Assembly (NCBI RefSeq): GCF_009932335.1
Contig: NZ_BLJF01000001.1
Span: 2,542,001-2,606,000, forward strand
DNA length: 64,000 bases
Source of the DNA: Pseudomonas asiatica
Lineage (GTDB): Bacteria > Pseudomonadota > Gammaproteobacteria > Pseudomonadales > Pseudomonadaceae
Direction of reading: 5' to 3'
This document shows, piece after piece, positions 1 to 9,200 of the stretch. How positions within the stretch are numbered: position 1 is the stretch's first letter; each line of letters starts with the position of its first letter. The position numbers and the translations under genes are program-made. Under the pieces are notes generated by a model. It was given only the letters and a program-made list of their open reading frames with translations, did no database searches and was not told the origin of the DNA.

Positions 1-1080
1 CAGGCACAGCTCGCCTTCGAGGATTTCGCGCTTCACGGCGCGCTCGAAGATTTCCGACAGGCACTGCACCTGCGCCTCGGCCAGGGTGTTGCCGGCGCTC
101 ATGCCGTTGCTGAGGAACAGGTTCTCGATCAGGTTGGACGGGAAGTACACCACCTGCTGGTCGGACTGGCGCACGAACGGCAACGAGCAGATGCCGCGCG
201 CGGTGTTGCCCGAGTTGGTGTCGTACAGGTGCGAGCCACGCAGCTCGCCGTCCGGGTTGTAGATTGCCAGGCAGTGCTCGTCGAGGATCTCGGCCGGCAG
301 CTCATCGCGCGGGCCGGGTTTGAACCACTGCTCGTTCGGGTAGTGCACGAACGGCGCGTTGGCCAGGTCCTCGCCCCAGAACTGGTCGTTATAAAAGAAG
401 TTGCAGTTCAGCCGCTCGATGAACTCACCCAGCGCCGAGGCCAGCGCAGCCTCCTTGGTCGCGCCCTTGCCGTTGGTGAAGCACATCGGCGACTGGGCGT
501 CGCGCACATGCAGCGACCACACGTTAGGCACGATGTTGCGCCACGAGGCGATCTCGATCTTCATCCCCAGCCCGGCGAGGATGCCCGACATGTTGGCGAT
601 GGTCTGTTCCAGCGGCAGGTCCTTGCCGGGGATGTAGGTGCTGGTGTCCGCCACCGGCATCAGCAGGCCCTGGGCATCGGCATCGAGGTTGTCGACCACT
701 TCGATCACGAACTCGGGGCCGGTCTGCACCACCTTCTTCACGGTGCAGCGGTCGATGGAGCGCAGGATGCCCTGGCGGTCCTTCTCGGAAATGTCCTCGG
801 GCAGCTCGACCTGAATCTTGAAGACCTGGTTGTAGCGGTTTTCCGGGTCGACGATGTTGTTCTGCGACAGGCGAATGTTTTCGGTGGGAATGTCGCGGGT
901 CTGGCAGTACAGCTTGACGAAGTAAGCCGCGCACAAGGCCGAAGACGCCAGGAAATAGTCGAACGGCCCCGGGGCCGAGCCATCACCCTTGTAGCGGATC
1001 GGTTGGTCGGCGATCACCGTGAAGTCGTCGAACTTGGCTTCGAGACGGAGATTGTCGAGAAAATTGACCTTGATTTCCAT
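1..1080 (-). CDS. ycaO: OsmC/YcaO fusion protein (3' end outside window)
   Basis: Reading leftward from the ATG at 1080, the frame stays open to the window edge, giving the first 360 residues. Residues 1-140 resemble an OsmC domain, with candidate thiol cysteines C50 and C112. From about residue 150 the YcaO domain begins, with the signature FTNGKGATKEAALASALGEF near 201-220, where the Mg-ATP site of YcaO proteins starts. YcaO family members activate amide backbones with ATP. Single-protein OsmC-YcaO fusions in gammaproteobacteria have been linked genetically to RimO-dependent methylthiolation of ribosomal protein S12. The C-terminal part is missing only because of the window edge. Family assignment is firm; the role is by homology. 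Confidence 0.9.
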   Translation of the reverse strand, partial: MEIKVNFLDNLRLEAKFDDFTVIADQPIRYKGDGSAPGPFDYFLASSALCAAYFVKLYCQTRDIPTENIRLSQNNIVDPENRYNQVFKIQVELPEDISEKDRQGILRSIDRCTVKKVVQTGPEFVIEVVDNLDADAQGLLMPVADTSTYIPGKDLPLEQTIANMSGILAGLGMKIEIASWRNIVPNVWSLHVRDAQSPMCFTNGKGATKEAALASALGEFIERLNCNFFYNDQFWGEDLANAPFVHYPNEQWFKPGPRDELPAEILDEHCLAIYNPDGELRGSHLYDTNSGNTARGICSLPFVRQSDQQVVYFPSNLIENLFLSNGMSAGNTLAEAQVQCLSEIFERAVKREILEGELCL

Positions 1081-1176
1081 GCGGGATTACCGTGATTTAA
1101 ACGTGCAAAACGAAATTGGCCGGCATTATCCGGGTTTTCGTTGCGGAAGTCCTCCTCACCTCCAAATGCGCTTTCT

Positions 1177-1291
1177 TGTAGGAGCGGCCTTGTGTCGCGA
1201 TGGGCCGCAAAGCGGCCCCTTACAATACTGCATGCTGCCAAGACCCCGGGGCCGCTGCGCGCCCCATCGCGACACAATGCCGCTCCTACAG
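1177..1291. repeat. REP/BIME pair, GTGTCGCGA type
   Basis: Two inverted copies of a P. putida-type repetitive extragenic element face each other. The left arm starts TGTAGGAGCGGCCTTGTGTC and the right arm is its near-complement ending in GCTCCTACA. The same element recurs at 6577, 14848 and 21602. It lies in the 389-base gap between ycaO and the iorA operon, which holds no other gene; the promoters of both divergent units must be here. Confidence 0.85.
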
Positions 1292-1469
1292 GCGATAGCG
1301 CACATCGCCGCTTGCGCATTTCACCGAATTGCTTGCCTGATCCTCTGAACCTGCCCCCGTCAGCAGACCGGCGGTCACCCCGCTGTGCTAGCGTTTCTGC
1401 ACTGGGGAGCACCGTATTCCCCGATCACAAGAAACCAAGCGACAGCAACCGTTGACGGGCAGGTGAACC

Positions 1470-1925
1470 ATGGAACTACGCATCAACCAGAAGACCTACC
1501 AGGTCGAGGCAGACGCCGACACGCCCCTGCTGTGGGTGATCCGCGACGACCTGGGGCTGACCGGCACCAAGTATGGCTGCGGCCTGGCCCAGTGCGGCGC
1601 CTGTTCGGTGCTGGTGGACGGCAACGTGGTGCGCGCCTGCGTCACCCCGGTGGCCGGCGTGGTCGGGCGCGAGGTGACCACCATCGAGGCGATCGAGGCC
1701 GATGCCGTCGGCAAACGGGTGGTCGCGGCCTGGGTCGAGCACCAGGTGGCCCAGTGCGGCTACTGCCAGTCCGGCCAGGTAATGGCGGCAACGGCGCTGC
1801 TCAAGCACACGCCCAAGCCCAGTGACGCACAGATCGAGGCAGCCATGGTCAACCTGTGCCGCTGCGGCACCTACAACGCCATCCATGCTGCCGTGCATGA
1901 GCTGGCCCAAGGGGAGAAGGCCTGA
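1470..1925 (+). CDS. iorA: isoquinoline 1-oxidoreductase-type small subunit, [2Fe-2S]
   Basis: This 151-residue protein is the iron-sulfur subunit of a xanthine-dehydrogenase-family molybdenum hydroxylase. A plant-type [2Fe-2S] site is visible at C37, C42, C45 and C57. A second site lies at C96, C99, C130 and C132 (CGYC and CRCG motifs). It passes electrons from the molybdenum cofactor in the neighbouring large subunit to the c-type cytochrome encoded downstream. Its TGA overlaps the next ATG by one base, so the two subunits are translationally coupled. The length is normal for the family. The substrate (N-heterocycle or aldehyde) cannot be read from the sequence. Confidence 0.9.
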   Translation: MELRINQKTYQVEADADTPLLWVIRDDLGLTGTKYGCGLAQCGACSVLVDGNVVRACVTPVAGVVGREVTTIEAIEADAVGKRVVAAWVEHQVAQCGYCQSGQVMAATALLKHTPKPSDAQIEAAMVNLCRCGTYNAIHAAVHELAQGEKA

Positions 1926-4174
1926 TGAACACACCAGTCGATACCCCCGCCGAACTGCTCAAGCTGCAATTGGGCGAAACGGTCAACCTGTCGCGTCGGC
2001 GCTTTCTTGCCGGCACGGCTGTCGGTGCCCTGGTGCTGGGTTTCGGCCTGCCCATGGGCTCGGCCCGCGTGCAGGCAGCCGCCGCAGCAACCCCGGAGCG
2101 CGGTACCCAGGTGCCGGCGTTTCTGGAGATCCGCCCGGACGGCAAAGTACGCCTGCTCAGCCCGTTCATGGAAGGTGGCCAAGGCCCCTTCACCGCCATG
2201 GCGCAGATCGTTGGTGAAGAGCTGGACGTCGACCCGGTCAATTTCGTGGTCGACAGCGCGCCGCCCGGCGAAGCCTATGTAGTGATGGAAAACGGCATGC
2301 GCATCACCGGCGGCAGCATGTCGGTGCGCATGAGCTACCCGACCATGCGCCGCCTGGGCGCCCTCGCCCGGGCCATGCTGCTGCAGGCGGGTGCCGAGCA
2401 GCTGGGCGTGCCGGTCGAAGAACTCTCCACCACGCCGGGTCACGTGGTACATACCACGACTGGCCGCTCCATCCCCTACGGAGAACTGGCCGGGCGGGCC
2501 ATGGACCTGCCAGTGCCAGACCCGGCCAGCGTCAAGCTGCGTGACCCCAGCCAGTTTCGCTGGATCGGCAAGCCGGTACGTCGCCTGGATGCCTACGACA
2601 AGTCCACCGGCAAGGCGGTGTACAGCATCGACATCAAGGTCGACGGCATGCTCCACGCTGCCGTGCAGCACGCGCCACGCCTGGGTATGACCGTCGGCAG
2701 CCTGCGCAACGAAGACCAGGTCAAGGCCATGAAGGGCGTGCATTCGGTGCATCAGTTGCCGGGCGCCGTGGCCGTGGTAGCCGAACGCTGGTGGCATGCC
2801 AAGCGCGCGGTCGAGGCCATCCAGGTTGACTGGAAGGAGCCTGCGGCCGACAGCCCGGTACGGCCGATGCCGGCCGACTTCTCCAGCGATGGCTGGCGCG
2901 AGCACCTGGCCACGGTCACGGGCCCGGCGCGCGACGACGAAAACCAGGGCGATGTGGCCGGCATGCTGGCCAATGCCAAGACCCGGGTCGAGGCAACCTA
3001 CCATAACCAGTACCTCAACCACGCCCAGTTGGAGCCGCCGTCGGCACTGGCGCGCTTCAACCCGGACGGCACCCTGGAGGTGTGGCTGCCCAACCAGGCG
3101 CCGGACATGTTCCGTGACGACATTGCCAAGCGCACCGGCCTGGCCCCGGCACAGATCACCTTGCATTCGCCGTTGCTGGGCGGTTTCTTTGGCCGCCACT
3201 TCCTGTACGACTCGGCCAACCCCTACCCACAGGCCATTGCCTTGGCCAAGGCGGTCGGCCGGCCGGTGAAACTCATCTGGAGCCGCGAGGAAGAATTCCT
3301 CCGCGATGTGCTGCGCCCGGTCGCCGTGGTGAAATTCCGGGCCGGGCTGGATGCCGACGGCCTGCCAGTGGCCCTCGAAGCCGTGAGCGCCACCGAAGGC
3401 CCGACCGAGGCCCTCGCAGGCAAGCAAGGCGAAAAGCTCGACCCGACCGCGCTCGAAGGCCTGTCGGGCAAGTCCTACGCCATCGCCAACAAGCGTATCG
3501 CGCAGATCTACGTGAAAGGCCCGGCCATGCTCGGCTACTGGCGCTCGGTGGGCAACTCGCTGAATGACTTCTTCTATGAGTCGTTCCTCGACGAACTGGC
3601 CGACAAAGGCGGCAAGGACCCGTTCGAACTGCGCCTGCACCTGCTGCGCGACAACCCGCGCCTGACCAACCTGTTGCAGGCCGTCGCCGAGCTTTCCGGC
3701 GGCTGGAAGCGCGGGCCGTTCACCGCCGAGGACGGCAGCAAGCGGGCGCGTGGCGTGGCCATGGCCTCGCCGTTCGGCTCGGAGGCAGCGGTCATTGCCG
3801 AGGTATCGATCGAGAACGGCCAGGTCAAAGTGCACGACATCTGGCAGGCCATCGACCCGGGCAGCATCGTCAACCCGGCGATCATCGAGCATCAGGTCAA
3901 CGGCGCCGTCGCCCTGGGCCTGTCGCAGACACTGCTGGAAGAAGCGGTGTACGTGGATGGCAAGCCGCGCGCGCGCAACTACGACCTGTACCCGATCTTG
4001 CCGCCATCGCGCATGGCCAGGGTGCATGTGCGCATTGTCGAAAGCGGGGCGAAGATGGGCGGCATCGGCGAGCCACCGTTGCCCGCGGTGGCACCGGCGG
4101 TAGCCAACGCAGTCGCGCAGCTGTCCGGCCAGCGCGTGCGCAGCCTGCCATTGAGCCGCCATACCTTCAGCTGA
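1925..4174 (+). CDS. iorB: isoquinoline 1-oxidoreductase-type large subunit, molybdopterin-binding
   Basis: A 749-residue molybdopterin subunit. It begins with a twin-arginine signal (SRRRFL at 23-28) and a hydrophobic stretch to about residue 45, so the folded complex is exported by Tat. The cofactor-binding segment GGFFGRHFLYD lies near the middle. The C-terminus carries GGIGEPPLP with the presumed catalytic glutamate E716. This IorB/NicB-like subclass uses a membrane cytochrome instead of a FAD subunit, and no FAD subunit gene is present here. Expected reaction: hydroxylation of an N-heteroaromatic or oxidation of an aldehyde at the periplasmic face. It sits between iorA and the cytochrome gene in one operon. 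Confidence 0.9.
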   Translation: MNTPVDTPAELLKLQLGETVNLSRRRFLAGTAVGALVLGFGLPMGSARVQAAAAATPERGTQVPAFLEIRPDGKVRLLSPFMEGGQGPFTAMAQIVGEELDVDPVNFVVDSAPPGEAYVVMENGMRITGGSMSVRMSYPTMRRLGALARAMLLQAGAEQLGVPVEELSTTPGHVVHTTTGRSIPYGELAGRAMDLPVPDPASVKLRDPSQFRWIGKPVRRLDAYDKSTGKAVYSIDIKVDGMLHAAVQHAPRLGMTVGSLRNEDQVKAMKGVHSVHQLPGAVAVVAERWWHAKRAVEAIQVDWKEPAADSPVRPMPADFSSDGWREHLATVTGPARDDENQGDVAGMLANAKTRVEATYHNQYLNHAQLEPPSALARFNPDGTLEVWLPNQAPDMFRDDIAKRTGLAPAQITLHSPLLGGFFGRHFLYDSANPYPQAIALAKAVGRPVKLIWSREEEFLRDVLRPVAVVKFRAGLDADGLPVALEAVSATEGPTEALAGKQGEKLDPTALEGLSGKSYAIANKRIAQIYVKGPAMLGYWRSVGNSLNDFFYESFLDELADKGGKDPFELRLHLLRDNPRLTNLLQAVAELSGGWKRGPFTAEDGSKRARGVAMASPFGSEAAVIAEVSIENGQVKVHDIWQAIDPGSIVNPAIIEHQVNGAVALGLSQTLLEEAVYVDGKPRARNYDLYPILPPSRMARVHVRIVESGAKMGGIGEPPLPAVAPAVANAVAQLSGQRVRSLPLSRHTFS

Positions 4175-4191
4175 GCACACAAGGACGCCCC

Positions 4192-5535
4192 ATGACCCAT
4201 CGTTTCGCAAGAACCGCTGGCTGGCTGGCGCTGCCGTGCCTGGTCGCGGCAGGCCTGCTGGCCTGGTACGTCACCCGCGAGCCTGCCTCGCCATTTGCCG
4301 ATGCGCAGGCCACCACCGCGGACCCGGCGCTGGTCAGCCGTGGCGAGTACGTAGCCCGCCTCAGCGACTGCGTGGCCTGCCACAGCCTGGCGGACGGCAA
4401 ACCGTTCGCCGGCGGGCTGGAAATGGCCACCCCGCTGGGGGCGATCCACGCCACCAACATCACCCCCGACCGCGACACCGGCATCGGTGGCTACAGCCTG
4501 GCCGACTTCGACCGTGCCGTGCGCCACGGCGTAGCCCCCGGTGGCCGACGGCTGTACCCGGCCATGCCCTACCCGTCCTACGCCAAGCTCAGCGATGACG
4601 ATGTAAAGGCGCTGTATGCCTTTTTCATGCAAGGCGTGCAGCCGGTGCAACAGGCCAACCTGGCCAGCGACATTCCCTGGCCGCTGAACCTGCGTTGGCC
4701 CATCGCCTTGTGGAACGGCCTGTTCGCCGCCACCACGCCCTACACCAACCAGGCCGGGCAGGATGCCCAGTGGAACCGCGGCGCCTACATCGTCCAGGGC
4801 CCTGGCCACTGTGGCAGCTGCCATACGCCGCGTGGCCTGGCCTTCAACGAAAAGGCCCTGGATGACAGCGGCAAGCCGTTCCTCGCTGGTGCCCTGCTCG
4901 ATGGCTGGTATGCACCGAGCCTGCGTGCCGACCCCAACACCGGGCTGGGGCGCTGGAGCGAAGCCGAGATCGCGCAGTTCCTCAAGACCGGGCGCAACCG
5001 GCATGCGGTGGTATTCGGCTCGATGACCGAGGCATTCAACAACTCCACGCAGTTCATGAGTGACGACGACCTGGCCGCCATCGCCCGCTACCTGAAGTCG
5101 CTGCCCGGCGACCCGCAACGCGACGGTGCGCCGTGGCAATACCAGGCCGAAACGACGGCGGCGCGGCTCGACAGCCCTGGGGCGCATACCTATGTAACCC
5201 GCTGTGCGTCGTGCCACGGCATGGACGGCAAGGGCCAGGCCGAATGGATGCCGCCTTTGGCCGGCGCTACTTCGGCACTGGCCAAGGAAGACGCCTCGGC
5301 GATCAACATCACCCTCAATGGTTCGCAGCGGGTGGTGACGGCCGGGTTGCCCGATGCCTATCGCATGCCGGCCTTCCGTGAGCAACTGAGTGACCAGGAA
5401 ATTGCTGATGTGCTGGGTTTCGTGCGCAGTGCCTGGGGGAACAATGGTGGCGCGGTGAATGCGCAGGCGGTGAGCAAGTTGCGTGGGCATACCGACCCGG
5501 CCAGCAGTAGCCCGATCATTTTGCACATGCGCTGA
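4192..5535 (+). CDS. tri-haem cytochrome c, electron acceptor of the Ior-type dehydrogenase
   Basis: A 447-residue protein with an N-terminal membrane anchor/signal (about 8-28) and three haem c attachment motifs: CVACH at 60-64, CGSCH at 207-211 and CASCH at 338-342. The architecture matches the cytochrome subunit of alcohol/aldehyde dehydrogenases. In NicB-like enzymes this module is fused to the molybdenum subunit. It starts 17 bases after the large-subunit gene. It should carry electrons from the [2Fe-2S] subunit to the respiratory chain in the periplasm. It is often annotated adhB; I leave the symbol empty because the substrate is unproven. Confidence 0.9.
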   Translation: MTHRFARTAGWLALPCLVAAGLLAWYVTREPASPFADAQATTADPALVSRGEYVARLSDCVACHSLADGKPFAGGLEMATPLGAIHATNITPDRDTGIGGYSLADFDRAVRHGVAPGGRRLYPAMPYPSYAKLSDDDVKALYAFFMQGVQPVQQANLASDIPWPLNLRWPIALWNGLFAATTPYTNQAGQDAQWNRGAYIVQGPGHCGSCHTPRGLAFNEKALDDSGKPFLAGALLDGWYAPSLRADPNTGLGRWSEAEIAQFLKTGRNRHAVVFGSMTEAFNNSTQFMSDDDLAAIARYLKSLPGDPQRDGAPWQYQAETTAARLDSPGAHTYVTRCASCHGMDGKGQAEWMPPLAGATSALAKEDASAINITLNGSQRVVTAGLPDAYRMPAFREQLSDQEIADVLGFVRSAWGNNGGAVNAQAVSKLRGHTDPASSSPIILHMR

Positions 5536-5561
5536 ATTTTGGTGGCTGTACCGGAGTCCCC

Positions 5562-6581
5562 ATGGAAAGCATCGACCTGCTGGTCCTTCGCACCACCCGA
5601 GACTGGCTCGCCGCCGGCCATCGCACCCTGCTCGCCACGGTCGCCCGCACCTGGGGTTCCTCCCCCCGCCCGGTGGGCTCGATGATGGCCCTGCGCAGCG
5701 ACGGCCGTGTGGTTGGCAGTGTCTCTGGCGGCTGCATCGAGGACGACCTCATTCACCGCTACACCAGTGCCTACGCCGGCCCCGGCATGCCCAGCGGCCT
5801 GCCCCAGGTGGTGCGCTATGGTGTCAGTGCCGACGAGGCCCACCGCTTCGGCCTGCCCTGTGGCGGCACCCTCGAACTGGTGCTGGAATTCGCCCCGTCG
5901 CTGCCACACCTCGAACAATTGCTCGCCGGCCTCGACGGCGGCAGCCTGGTACGGCGTGGGCTCGACCTGCGCAGCGGCAAAGCCAGCCTCAGCGCCACCA
6001 CCACGCCCGAGCTGTTCAGCTTCGATGGCCAGCACATGCTCAGCACCCTCGGCCCCGGCTACCGCCTGCTGTTGATCGGTGCCGGCGCGCTGGCCGAATA
6101 CCTGGCGACCATGGCCCTGTTCAATGGCTTCAGCGTTTCACTGTGCGACCCGCGCCCCGAGTACACGGCAGGCTGGAACGTTGCCGGCGTCAACCACCTT
6201 GCCGGCATGCCGGACGACGTCGTCCGCGCCTTTGCCCCGGACCTGCGCAGCGCCATCGTCGCTGTCAGCCACGACCCCAAGCTGGACGACCTGGCACTGC
6301 TCGAAGCGCTGCACAGCCCGGCGTTCTATATCGGTGCCATCGGCTCACGGCGCAACAGCCAGCTGCGCCGCGAGCGCCTGATCGAACACTTTGGCGAAAG
6401 CGAAGCGTCGTTGCGGCGCCTGCACGGCCCTATCGGCATTTATATCGGTAGCAAGACCCCGGCCGAGATTGCCGTCAGCGTCATGGCCGAGATCCTCGCG
6501 GCGAAGAACGATGTCACCCTGCCCGGCGCAGTCAGCGTGACCCGGGCCAAGGAAGCCGAGCAACTGGCCCGGTCCCTGTAG
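5562..6581 (+). CDS. XdhC/CoxI family molybdenum-cofactor chaperone
   Basis: The 339-residue protein has the XdhC/CoxI N-terminal domain, with WGSSPRPVGSMM and SVSGGCIEDD near residues 27-65. A C-terminal Rossmann fold follows, with IGAGALAEYLA near 170. Such proteins sulfurate or insert the molybdenum cofactor into xanthine-dehydrogenase-type enzymes and are not part of the final complex. It follows the cytochrome gene by 26 bases in the same direction, so it most likely matures the IorB-like subunit. Its TAG stop lies inside a REP element. Confidence 0.88.
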   Translation: MESIDLLVLRTTRDWLAAGHRTLLATVARTWGSSPRPVGSMMALRSDGRVVGSVSGGCIEDDLIHRYTSAYAGPGMPSGLPQVVRYGVSADEAHRFGLPCGGTLELVLEFAPSLPHLEQLLAGLDGGSLVRRGLDLRSGKASLSATTTPELFSFDGQHMLSTLGPGYRLLLIGAGALAEYLATMALFNGFSVSLCDPRPEYTAGWNVAGVNHLAGMPDDVVRAFAPDLRSAIVAVSHDPKLDDLALLEALHSPAFYIGAIGSRRNSQLRRERLIEHFGESEASLRRLHGPIGIYIGSKTPAEIAVSVMAEILAAKNDVTLPGAVSVTRAKEAEQLARSL

Positions 6582-6690
6582 GAGCGGCCTTGTGTCGCGA
6601 TGGGGCGCGAAGCGGCCCCGGCGATATCTGCGGCGAAGCTGAAAACAGGGGCCGCTGCGCGCCCCATCGCGACACAAGGCCGCTCCTACA
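6577..6690. repeat. REP/BIME pair, likely acting as terminator
   Basis: An inverted pair of the same GTGTCGCGA-type element seen at 1177, with arms beginning CTGTAGGAGCGGCC and ending GGCCGCTCCTACA. It lies between two convergent genes and contains the XdhC stop codon. It can form a long hairpin and may end transcription from both sides. Confidence 0.85.
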
Positions 6691-6710
6691 AGGGACCGCA
6701 TACCAGGCTG

Positions 6711-7499
6711 CTATTGCCAACGCTCCAGGTTTTGCTGCAGCAGTTGCTCCGGCAATGCCCCGGCAACGATCTTTTCCATCTCCCTTGTCAGTGCCTCACG
6801 CAGCTTCGGCTGATTGCAGGGCGAGTCATGCGAAAGCGCCAGGTACAGCCCTTCGCTGGATACCGGTGGCTCCAGCACCTGTAAATTGTCGGCAATCCCC
6901 AAGGTGCGTGCCAGCGCCAAGCCGGGATACTGCTCGTACACCACGTAATCGCTGCGCTTGTGCATCAACTTCTCGAATGCCTGCCTGGCACCGGGTACCG
7001 CTTCGAGGGTGAGGTTGGTCCTGGCGTAGTCGTCGAACTGCTGGCCGTGGCTGTTGTTGACCAGCGTGCCGCCTTTGCGGCCCTTCAGGTCGGCCCATTG
7101 CTGGTAGGCAAAGGTATTGTCCTGGCGCACCCAGATAACACTTGGGGTATACAGGAATGCCGGGGTAATGAAGTCCATCTGCTGCTGACGGGTCTTGGTC
7201 AGAAAGTACCCGGCCATCAGGTCGATCCGGCCCGTGCGCACTTCTTCCTGGGCGCGCGACCACGGCCCGCCGTAGACCACCTCGATTTCCAGCCCCAGTT
7301 GCTTGCCCAGGTACTTGAGCAGATCGGCATTGGCACCGATCAGTTGCTGGGGGTTTTGCGGGTCGCGCCACAGGTAGGGGGGGTATTCCGGGTTGCCGGT
7401 GGCAGTCAGCCGCCGGCATTCCTCATGCGCTACCGCCGCCAGCGGCAGCAGCAGGCACGGCAACAGCAGCAAGGCGTGGCGAAAGCAGCGCTCGATCAT
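6711..7499 (-). CDS. periplasmic substrate-binding protein, amino-acid type (SBP_bac_3)
   Basis: A 262-residue protein with a clear Sec signal peptide ending near AVAHEE (about residue 22). The rest is an SBP_bac_3 solute-binding fold (YPPYLWRDPQN, then GPWSRAQEEVRTGRIDLMAG). Upstream ATGs exist, but this start has a GAGGG ribosome site and places the signal peptide at the N-terminus. No permease or ATPase lies beside it, so it is an orphan binding protein. The ligand is not predictable. Confidence 0.85.
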   Translation of the reverse strand: MIERCFRHALLLLPCLLLPLAAVAHEECRRLTATGNPEYPPYLWRDPQNPQQLIGANADLLKYLGKQLGLEIEVVYGGPWSRAQEEVRTGRIDLMAGYFLTKTRQQQMDFITPAFLYTPSVIWVRQDNTFAYQQWADLKGRKGGTLVNNSHGQQFDDYARTNLTLEAVPGARQAFEKLMHKRSDYVVYEQYPGLALARTLGIADNLQVLEPPVSSEGLYLALSHDSPCNQPKLREALTREMEKIVAGALPEQLLQQNLERWQ

Positions 7500-7665
7500 C
7501 GACAACCCTCGGCACATGTGACATCCGCAGACCCGGAGCGGTGGCCAATGGTTGCCACGTCCTGTGGTCGACTGCAGCACCCATCTGTGCGTGCTGCAGA
7601 CAGTCTGGACCATGTATGGCCATCAGGTTGGCCTTTTATCGGCCAGATGGAGCGCCCCTCGTACT

Positions 7666-8307
7666 TCAGGCCCCCTGCCGGCGCATCGCCAGGATCGCCG
7701 CGCCAAAACCGATAAAGGTGGTGCCCACCACCCGGCTCACCCAGCGCGACAGGGACGGCCGGGTCAGCACGCCCTTGGCCCGCGCCGCCAGTGCGGCATA
7801 CAGGCTCAGCGAAACCAGCGACAACGCTACGAATATCCCGGTCAGGATCAGGAACTGCGGCAACAGCGCCGCCCCCTGGTCGATGAACTGCGGGAACAGC
7901 GCGGTGAAGAACATGGTCGCCTTGGGGTTGGTCACTGCCGTGAGGAAGGCCGACTTGTATAGCTTCAGCGGCGTGGGCCGAACCTTGGCCACACCCTCTG
8001 CGTCGCCCTGCGCCAGCATCGGGCTCTTTTTCAGCAATTGCCGCGCGCCCAGATAGAACAGGTAGCCCGCCCCCAGGATCTTCACGGCGTTGAACAGCAT
8101 TTCGGAACTGGCCAGCAGCGCGCCCAGCCCCAGCATGGCGGCTGCCGACAGGCAGAACAGGCCCGAGCCATTGCCCAGCGACGACCAGATCGCGCTGCGC
8201 TGGCCATGGGCAAGGCTGTTGTTGATGGCCATCAGGGTGGCAGGGCCGGGGCTGGCGATCGCGATGGCAGCGACCAGGGTAAAGGCAAACAGCGAGTGAG
8301 AATCCAT
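7666..8307 (-). CDS. LysE/RhtB family amino-acid exporter
   Basis: A 213-residue, strongly hydrophobic protein with about six membrane helices. It carries the LysE-family signature near the N-terminus (AIASPGPATLMAINNSLAHG). LysE/RhtB proteins export amino acids or their derivatives across the inner membrane. The ATG at 8307 is chosen because the longer frame upstream is polar and unlike the family. It is a single gene, with no regulator directly beside it. Confidence 0.88.
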   Translation of the reverse strand: MDSHSLFAFTLVAAIAIASPGPATLMAINNSLAHGQRSAIWSSLGNGSGLFCLSAAAMLGLGALLASSEMLFNAVKILGAGYLFYLGARQLLKKSPMLAQGDAEGVAKVRPTPLKLYKSAFLTAVTNPKATMFFTALFPQFIDQGAALLPQFLILTGIFVALSLVSLSLYAALAARAKGVLTRPSLSRWVSRVVGTTFIGFGAAILAMRRQGA

Positions 8308-8357
8308 TTTCAGGCTCGTCAGACAATCAGGAAAAATTGCGCACAGGGTGCGCAGGC

Positions 8358-8558
8358 TCAGTCGCCATTCTGCCGTTTGGCCGCCTTCTTGGCGATAGCC
8401 TTCATCCGCGTTGCCGCCCGCTGCACGGTGGCCATCTTCTCGGGGCGCTTCATGCCCCGCCATTTGCGAATTTCGTCACGGCTGCGCCCGCAGCTCACGC
8501 ACAGCTCGCTATTGAGCTGGCACAGCGAGACGCAGGGGTTGTCGATGTCTTTGGCCAT
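8358..8558 (-). CDS. DUF1289 domain protein
   Basis: A 66-residue protein beginning MAKDIDNPCVSLCQLN, then LCVSCGRSRDEIRKWRGM. The pattern of four cysteines (CxxxC and CxxC) and the following tryptophan segment is that of the DUF1289 family of short, probably metal-binding proteins. The C-terminal third is very basic. It lies just downstream of the 105-residue gene at 8567 and is probably cotranscribed with it. The function is unknown. Confidence 0.85.
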   Translation of the reverse strand: MAKDIDNPCVSLCQLNSELCVSCGRSRDEIRKWRGMKRPEKMATVQRAATRMKAIAKKAAKRQNGD

Positions 8559-8566
8559 GCCGCCAC

Positions 8567-8884
8567 TCAGCCGGGCATTTCAGCCTGCGCGCGCTCGGCG
8601 GCGGCGTGGAACACCTGGCGTACTTCTTCGGCCTTGACCTTGGTGACCGACCTGGCAGCCAGCAACTCGTCGACCACGCGCAAGCCCTGTTCCAGGGCGG
8701 TGGCCAGTTGCTCGCGGTCGGAGGCGTCAGCGATATCACCCAGATAAGGAGCGATGAGATACACATAACGGTCCTGCAGCTTGAGCGCTTCCAGCGCGTC
8801 GAGGGCTTTCTGGAACCGATCGGCAGCGGCAGGGCTCATGCTCAATTTATCGAAATGAATCAGGCTCACACGGTCAGTGGCCAT
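8567..8884 (-). CDS. conserved hypothetical protein
   Basis: A 105-residue, mainly helical, soluble protein from the ATG at 8884. A much longer open frame continues upstream, but it covers the probable promoter region, and an in-frame ATG with GGAGA about ten bases before it fits a short gene. No domain is recognised. It is followed after 8 bases by the DUF1289 gene on the same strand, so the two probably form an operon. It is divergent from the BCCT transporter. Confidence 0.6.
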   Translation of the reverse strand: MATDRVSLIHFDKLSMSPAAADRFQKALDALEALKLQDRYVYLIAPYLGDIADASDREQLATALEQGLRVVDELLAARSVTKVKAEEVRQVFHAAAERAQAEMPG

Positions 8885-9200
8885 CTGGACGAATCTCCGT
8901 TTCCTGGTACGGCCAGGCCCACAAGCGGCAGCGCTTCTACGATGCCCGGATGTGCAGGCCTGGGTAATGCCCACAGGGTACCAGAACCCGAGGCAGAAAG
9001 GGCCATCGCCCCCAGAACTAAAAGTATCTGGCAGGTCGCGCAATGGACGTCCCGGGGCGTTATCGGGACAGGAGCCGCCGTTTAGTGCGCAGGATAATCC
9101 CGCCAGCAATCTCCCCGCCGAGGCAGTCATCGAACTCGGTAGCCCACACAAAACTACAAGCCTGCACCAGCCGGTAAGCCAGAAAGGGGCCTCATCATTC
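8885..9200. promoter_or_regulatory. divergent intergenic region
   Basis: 316 bases between two divergent genes with no convincing ORF. An inverted repeat GTCCCG...CGGGAC spans about 9049-9069, and the transporter ribosome site AAAGGGG lies at 9183-9189. The promoters for both directions must be here. No regulator can be named. Confidence 0.4.

Noticed and set aside
229..1095. 288-codon plus-strand frame
   Set aside because: It lies opposite the ycaO gene, whose minus-strand reading carries the OsmC and YcaO signatures. The plus frame has no family pattern.
1871..4210. 779-codon minus-strand frame
   Set aside because: Mirror frame of the iorB gene; rich in His, Arg and Gly with no domain. 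High G+C DNA keeps antisense frames open.
3979..5526. 515-codon minus-strand frame
   Set aside because: Antisense of the cytochrome c gene, which has three haem motifs on the plus strand.
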